From Puniceicoccales bacterium Verruco_02 (GTDB lineage: Bacteria; Verrucomicrobiota; Verrucomicrobiia; Opitutales; Oceanipulchritudinaceae): a stretch of DNA of 36,998 bases. Made by a program: the position numbers and the translations under genes. The notes under the pieces were generated by a model. The model worked only from the letters and a program-made list of their open reading frames with translations. It was not told the origin of the DNA and did not search any database. Where the stretch lies: contig LVBW01000015.1 in NCBI GenBank assembly GCA_001604585.1, positions 1 through 36,998 of the forward strand, in the 5' to 3' direction. This document shows positions 33,213 to 36,998 of this stretch, piece by piece; within the stretch, counting starts at the first letter, position 1, and every line of letters begins with the position of its first letter.

Positions 33213-34739
33213 TTATGGGATTTCCACGCCCTCTTCGCGATACTGCGTGATTTTGTTCCGCAGTGTCCTTGAGGATATGCCTAGGATGTCGGCGGCCTCG
33301 TTGCGCCGCCAGCCCTGCTGACGCAGTACGCCCAGAATGTGCTCTTTTTCCAGCTCTTCTAGGGTCTTCACCTTCCCATCCGGGGTAAGGGTGGAGATAG
33401 GAGCCGCGTCTGCTTCTGGCAATACAAATGGCGCAGGCTCGTCTGCGGCATCCTCCGCTACGTCGCCCTCACTGTCTTCTGGTGCGGGAGTGGGAGCTGT
33501 CGGGACGTGGGAGGGCGCCGCTGGCTTTGCCGGGGCCTCTTCCTCGAAAGGTATGTTCATGGCCGTGATTGGCACCTTGATAAGGCCAAGCATGTAGGGC
33601 TGCACCGGCTCTCCATCGTCGCATAGAATCACTGCGCGTTCGATGGTGTTCTGAAGCTCGCGCACGTTGCCCGGCCAGTTGTGCCGCATAATTAGGTCCA
33701 GTGTGGCCTTGCTGAACGTCGCTGCCTTCTTGTGCCCGTGTTTGCGGGAAAAGCGGTCTAGGAAGGCCTGCGCTATCTGGGCGATGTCCTCGCCGCGCTC
33801 GCGCAAGGGGGGCACCTCGATGGGGAACACGTTCAGGCGGTAGTACAAGTCCTCGCGAAAGTTACCCTTTTCGACTTCTTTAAGCAGGTTGCGGTTCGTT
33901 GTGGCCAGAACGCGCACATCGACCTTTATCGTGCGATTGCCGCCCACGCGCTCGAACTCCCGTTCCTGAAGAACGCGCAGCAGCTTGGCCTGAAGCCGGG
34001 GCGGGATTTCGCCAATTTCGTCGAGTAGTATCGTGCCGTTGTTGGCCAGTTCGAAGCGGCCCTCGCGGCGCTGGTTGGCCCCGGTGAAGGCCCCTTTTTC
34101 GTGGCCGAAAAACTCGCTCTCTATCAGAGTCTCGCTGATTGCGGCGCAGTTGACCTTGATGAAAGGCTGCCCGGCCCTTGGGCTTGCGCGGTAGAGTTCG
34201 CCCGCAACCAGTTCCTTGCCCGTGCCGTTCTCGCCCGTGACAAGGACCGTGGCCTCCGTCGCGGCGACCTTCTTTATCATAGTGCGCAGGTGACGCATCA
34301 CGGGGCTATTGCCTATGATGTCCGTCGTAGTCGTCTGCTCGTTGCTGAAGTAGCGGTTGACCTTGACGAGCTGGCTGTAAGCCTCGGCCTTTTTGAGGAT
34401 GACCTCTATCTCGTCCATCGAGCAGGGCTTGACCACGTAGTCGAAGGCTCCCTTGCGCATACACTCCACCGCGCCCTCGATGGTGCCATAGCCTGTGATG
34501 ACAACAACGAGCGGGGCCTCGGGCATTTCGGCCAGCCGTTCGAGAAGTTCCGTGCCCTCGCCATCTGGCAGGCGCATGTCCACGAATATGAGGTCGAACT
34601 GGTCCTTTGCCAGCAGCGCCTCGGCCTCGGCGATGCGGGAGGCTGTTGCCACAATGTAATGCTTGCGCCGCAGGTGCGTTTCCAGCGACTTGCGGATGAT
34701 CATTTCATCGTCCAGTACGATGATCTTTTCAAAAGACAT
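33213..34739 (-). CDS. Sigma-54-dependent NtrC-family response regulator
   Basis: A 508-residue transcription activator with three domains. The receiver (1-120) carries phospho-Asp54 in [11 protein letters not shown] and Lys in YVVKPCS. The AAA+ domain (about 140-375) has Walker A GENGTGKE, the sigma-54-contacting loop GAFTGA in [14 protein letters not shown], and [10 protein letters not shown]. After an Ala/Pro/acidic linker comes a Fis-type helix-turn-helix at the C-terminus ([27 protein letters not shown]). It activates RNA polymerase carrying sigma-54 after phosphorylation by a partner kinase. ATG 34739 gives the normal receiver start [12 protein letters not shown]; the frame extends 40 codons further upstream without receiver similarity. 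No kinase is adjacent. Two orphan kinases in the window (398-2662, 8929-11040) are candidates only. Confidence 0.94.
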   Translation of the reverse strand: MSFEKIIVLDDEMIIRKSLETHLRRKHYIVATASRIAEAEALLAKDQFDLIFVDMRLPDGEGTELLERLAEMPEAPLVVVITGYGTIEGAVECMRKGAFDYVVKPCSMDEIEVILKKAEAYSQLVKVNRYFSNEQTTTTDIIGNSPVMRHLRTMIKKVAATEATVLVTGENGTGKELVAGELYRASPRAGQPFIKVNCAAISETLIESEFFGHEKGAFTGANQRREGRFELANNGTILLDEIGEIPPRLQAKLLRVLQEREFERVGGNRTIKVDVRVLATTNRNLLKEVEKGNFREDLYYRLNVFPIEVPPLRERGEDIAQIAQAFLDRFSRKHGHKKAATFSKATLDLIMRHNWPGNVRELQNTIERAVILCDDGEPVQPYMLGLIKVPITAMNIPFEEEAPAKPAAPSHVPTAPTPAPEDSEGDVAEDAADEPAPFVLPEADAAPISTLTPDGKVKTLEELEKEHILGVLRQQGWRRNEAADILGISSRTLRNKITQYREEGVEIP

Positions 34740-34834
34740 TATGGGAGCGTTTGTTGATGTGGAGACCCGCTTTGCCAAGCGATCTGCATCTAATATGGAC
34801 TGGTCCGAACCCGCCGCGCCTCGCAGAGAGTCCG

Positions 34835-34858
34835 CCTGACAGGCGAAACTGCCTGTCA
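34835..34858. promoter_or_regulatory. Inverted repeat upstream of the NtrC-family gene
   Basis: TGACAGGC (34837-34844) and GCCTGTCA (34851-34858) are perfect inverted 8-mers separated by six bases. The left arm is also part of CCTG-A-CAGG (34835-34843), the reverse complement of the CCTGTCAGG at 34980 and 5400. It lies about 100 bases before the regulator's start codon, in the gap shared with the divergent DUF418 gene. Candidate operator. Confidence 0.4.
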
Positions 34859-34979
34859 ATGCGCAATATAATGCATGAATGGGCAGGTGCTCGTAAAGCC
34901 GGAAATATTTTCCGCAAGGACAAATCGGCGCGTTATAGTGTCATTGCTTTATGCAGCCGTTCGCAGTTATCTTTTACCG

Positions 34980-34990
34980 CCTGTCAGGAA
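34980..34990. promoter_or_regulatory. Palindromic CCTGTCAGG element upstream of the DUF418 gene
   Basis: CCTGTCAGGAA, identical to 5400-5410, ends 41 bases before the ATG at 35032. Together with the inverted repeat at 34835-34858 it places three related half-sites or sites in this divergent promoter region. Confidence 0.3.
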
Positions 34991-35031
34991 TGTGGTTGCC
35001 TTTGGGGTGGTGCATGTGTTTTTGCATTTGA

Positions 35032-36252
35032 ATGAGTACCCCTCTCACTGACCCTGCTGCGGACCCTCTCAACCGTTCGCGGCGTGTCGATGTCGTCGAT
35101 GCCCTGCGCGGCTTTGCCCTAGCCGGCATATTGCTCCTGCACAATGTGGAGAAGTATAACTTCATGTGGTCGCCCGACATGCAGATTGATCTTTTCCCGT
35201 CGCTGGATGGTCATGTGTGGACGGCGCTCTTTGCCGTGTTCGGCGGCAAGGCATATGCGATATTCTCGATGCTGTTCGGCTTCAGCTTCTGGGTGCAGTA
35301 CGAGCGTATGCAGGCAAAGGGCTACGACATGGGCGGACGCTTCGTGTGGCGGCTCTGTCTGTTGTTCAGCTTCGGCCTCTTGCATAGCAGCTATTACTCG
35401 GGCGACCTATTAATCTTTTACTCCTCGTTCGGCCTGTTGCTTGTAGCCATGCGCAAGGCGCCAGACTGGCTAGCGTTTGCAGTGTCGATAGTGTTGCTCA
35501 CCGTTCCTTTCCACTTGTACGAACTGCTGCGCCTATTGGCGGACCCGGACTTTGCTCCCATTCCCAAGAAGCTGTCCTGGCCATATTGGGGCCTCCTTGG
35601 AGAAGCTCAGGCTTATGCAAGCTTCCCGGAACTGTCCCGCGCATTCCTGACCAACGGCTTGAAGGCCAATGTGCTCTGGACTTGGGATGCAGGGCGCATG
35701 TTTCACATACCGGGTCTGTTCCTATTGGGTATGTTGGCCGCAAGACGCAAGCTGTTTACCGACATGGCCAGTAAACGCTGGGCCATTCTGGGATCAGTGG
35801 CGCTTGTCGCATACATTCCCTTGAATTACGCCAAGTCGAATGTGTGGGGCTGGTGCGAAGGGAGCGCGAAGCTCGGCGATGCCTTTTACGCGGTGCTTTC
35901 GCCCTACGAGGATCTTGCCATGCTGCTCTTCATGGTGTCGGCCTTCATTCTGCTCTGGCGCGCCGGGCTTGGGCGGCGACTGTTTGGCTGGCTTATCCCT
36001 TACGGGCGCATGAGTCTTACCAACTACATGACGCAGGGCCTTACGGGTGTAATCCTCTACAACGGCTGCGGCCTCGGGCTTTGGCACTACTTCGGGCACA
36101 CCCTTAGCATGATTACCGGTGTGTTCATACTGGTGTTGCAGGTGCTGTTTTCGCGCTGGTGCCTGAAGAATTTCGGGCAGGGACCGATGGAAAAGCTCTG
36201 GCGCCGGCTGATGTGGATAGGGCATAAGAGCGCGGCTGCAAAGAGCGCCTGA
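35032..36252 (+). CDS. DUF418-family polytopic membrane protein
   Basis: A 406-residue inner-membrane protein with about ten hydrophobic segments. The N-terminal signature RRVDVVDALRGFALAGILLLHN and the C-terminal GRMSLTNYMTQGLTG ... FSRWCLKNFGQGPMEKLWRRLMW are those of DUF418/YeiB-type proteins, distantly related to acyltransferase-3 membrane enzymes. Substrate and function are not known. ATG 35032 is used, and no clear Shine-Dalgarno precedes it. It is divergent from the NtrC-type regulator, with palindromic sites between the two. It is followed by the deaminase gene after 38 bases on the same strand, so co-transcription is possible. Confidence 0.9.
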   Translation: MSTPLTDPAADPLNRSRRVDVVDALRGFALAGILLLHNVEKYNFMWSPDMQIDLFPSLDGHVWTALFAVFGGKAYAIFSMLFGFSFWVQYERMQAKGYDMGGRFVWRLCLLFSFGLLHSSYYSGDLLIFYSSFGLLLVAMRKAPDWLAFAVSIVLLTVPFHLYELLRLLADPDFAPIPKKLSWPYWGLLGEAQAYASFPELSRAFLTNGLKANVLWTWDAGRMFHIPGLFLLGMLAARRKLFTDMASKRWAILGSVALVAYIPLNYAKSNVWGWCEGSAKLGDAFYAVLSPYEDLAMLLFMVSAFILLWRAGLGRRLFGWLIPYGRMSLTNYMTQGLTGVILYNGCGLGLWHYFGHTLSMITGVFILVLQVLFSRWCLKNFGQGPMEKLWRRLMWIGHKSAAAKSA

Positions 36253-36290
36253 AAAGCGTTGCGCCCCCATCCGCCCAATCGCTATTGCTA

Positions 36291-36806
36291 ATGGGCATGG
36301 ACGCAGAGCCCCGCTGCACTTGTCAGGATGCCTTGGACGACAGCCCCGCGCTGGTGGAACAGATCGCCTCGCTGGTCGATTCGATTGGTCGCCGCCCGAG
36401 CTGGGACGAGTATTTCATGGCAACTGCCTTCCTGATGAGCAGCCGTTCGGCCTGCGAGCGCCTGCATGTGGGCTGCGTGATGGTGTCCTCGGGCGAGCAT
36501 CGCAACCGCATCATTGCTGCCGGTTACAACGGCTTTCTGCCGGGCGCACCGCACATATCCCGCCTTCGCGACGGGCACGAGCAGGCCACGGTCCACGCCG
36601 AGCAGAACGCCATATCCGACGCGGCGAGGCGCGGTGTAAGCCTGCAAGGGGCAACGGCATACATCACGCACTACCCCTGTGTGAACTGTGCGAAGATTAT
36701 GGCCGCCGCGGGTATAAGGGCTATTAAATATCACTACGATTACCGAAACGACGAGATAGTGGGGGAACTGCTCAGCGCGTCGGGCATCTCGGTCGAGAAG
36801 CTTTAA
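36291..36806 (+). CDS. Deoxycytidylate (dCMP) deaminase
   Basis: A zinc-dependent deaminase of 171 residues (from the ATG at 36291) that makes dUMP from dCMP, supplying thymidylate synthesis. The zinc site is complete: His and catalytic Glu in TVHAEQNAISDAARRG, and two Cys in THYPCVNCAKIMAAAGI. SWDEYFMATAFLMSSRSACERLHVGCVMV at the front is typical of dCMP deaminase (ComEB-like). TTG 36285 and ATG 36297 are alternative starts. The short N-terminal stretch before PSWDEY (CTCQDALDDSPALVEQIASLVDSIG) is slightly longer than in the family's shortest members. It is convergent with the nspC fragment. Confidence 0.92.
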   Translation: MGMDAEPRCTCQDALDDSPALVEQIASLVDSIGRRPSWDEYFMATAFLMSSRSACERLHVGCVMVSSGEHRNRIIAAGYNGFLPGAPHISRLRDGHEQATVHAEQNAISDAARRGVSLQGATAYITHYPCVNCAKIMAAAGIRAIKYHYDYRNDEIVGELLSASGISVEKL

Positions 36807-36819
36807 TGGTCGCCTGTTG

Positions 36820-36998
36820 TCAGGCAAGCCTTGCCCTGAAGTCCTCGTATCCGAAGCTGCGTACTAGGGTCAGCTTCGTGCCCGCTTCGCTGCTCTTGTA
36901 GATGCTGGGCAGCTCCACGCCGTTGAATGTCGTGTTCTTGACAAAGCTGTACAGGGCCATGTCGCCGAATACGAGGCGATCGCCCGGCAGTAGCGGGG
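36820..36998 (-). CDS. nspC: Carboxynorspermidine decarboxylase, C-terminal fragment
   Basis: The frame runs from the right window edge to a TGA at 36822-36820, giving the last 58 residues. The segment LLPGDRLVFGDMALYSFVKNTTFNGVELPSIY matches the C-terminal barrel of NspC-type carboxy(nor)spermidine decarboxylases (compare the family's GD-x-(L/I)-VF-x-DMA-x-Y-(T/S)-x-VK-x-TTFNG-x-x-LPSI). NspC is a PLP enzyme of polyamine synthesis. The stop lies 13 bases beyond the convergent deaminase stop. The rest of the gene is outside the window. Confidence 0.85.
   Translation of the reverse strand, partial: PLLPGDRLVFGDMALYSFVKNTTFNGVELPSIYKSSEAGTKLTLVRSFGYEDFRARLA

Noticed and set aside
1-36998. CRISPR arrays, insertion sequences, prophage genes, rRNA or a replication origin
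   Set aside because: No regularly spaced direct repeats, transposase or integrase motifs, rRNA sequence or DnaA-box cluster were seen on either strand.

Overview
The window looks like chromosomal DNA of a flagellated, diderm (outer-membrane-bearing) bacterium of fairly high GC. Diderm envelope: an LptF-type LPS export permease, an autotransporter, an outer-membrane barrel and a lipoprotein. Motility: CheA, a methyl-accepting chemotaxis protein, a CheX-type phosphatase domain, a FlgM-like protein and two sigma-28-type promoters. An exosortase together with mcsA-mcsB-clpC, a GH51 arabinofuranosidase and NspC-type polyamine synthesis would suit a Verrucomicrobiota/PVC lineage (for example Opitutia-like). 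That placement is inference from gene content only. No rRNA, CRISPR array, transposase, phage gene or replication origin was seen.

Layout. 1-5.4 kb (+): the end of rsmE, a hybrid histidine kinase and CheA. 5.4-8.7 kb (+): a papain-like protease fused to an autotransporter barrel. 8.8-8.9 kb: a perfect 22-bp inverted repeat between convergent genes. 8.9-15.2 kb (-): a membrane histidine kinase, rpmB, lptF, an exosortase, tRNA-Pro and transaldolase. 15.5-18.1 kb (+): an outer-membrane barrel protein and a pseudo-receiver/CheX fusion. 18.2-21.7 kb (-): a chemoreceptor and glycogen synthase. 21.9-24.2 kb (+): ispH, a lipoprotein, a FlgM-like gene and a coupled small ORF. 24.2-26.2 kb (-): the arabinofuranosidase. 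26.3-32.3 kb (+): pyrE, a branched-chain aminotransferase and the mcsA-mcsB-clpC operon. 32.4-34.7 kb (-): a flavodoxin-like protein and a sigma-54-dependent response regulator. 35.0-36.8 kb (+): a DUF418 membrane protein and dCMP deaminase. The right edge holds the C-terminal end of nspC on the minus strand.

How the genes fit together. Signalling and motility genes (two kinases, CheA, chemoreceptor, CheX fusion, FlgM-like, NtrC-type regulator) are dispersed among housekeeping genes rather than in one che/fla operon. The sigma-28-like promoters before the lipoprotein and the FlgM-like gene tie that pair to late flagellar expression. The mcsA-mcsB-clpC operon is a protein-arginine-phosphorylation and unfoldase module without an adjacent ctsR. 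The exosortase overlaps lptF by four bases, so both are probably made together as envelope proteins. glgA, tal, pyrE, ilvE, ispH and the deaminase are core metabolism.

No single wholly new defence or biosynthetic system stands out. The most unusual items are the papain-autotransporter, the CheA with a duplicated N-terminal module, the pseudo-receiver/CheX fusion, the sigma-28-controlled lipoprotein/FlgM-like pair and several strong palindromes or inverted repeats in intergenic DNA.
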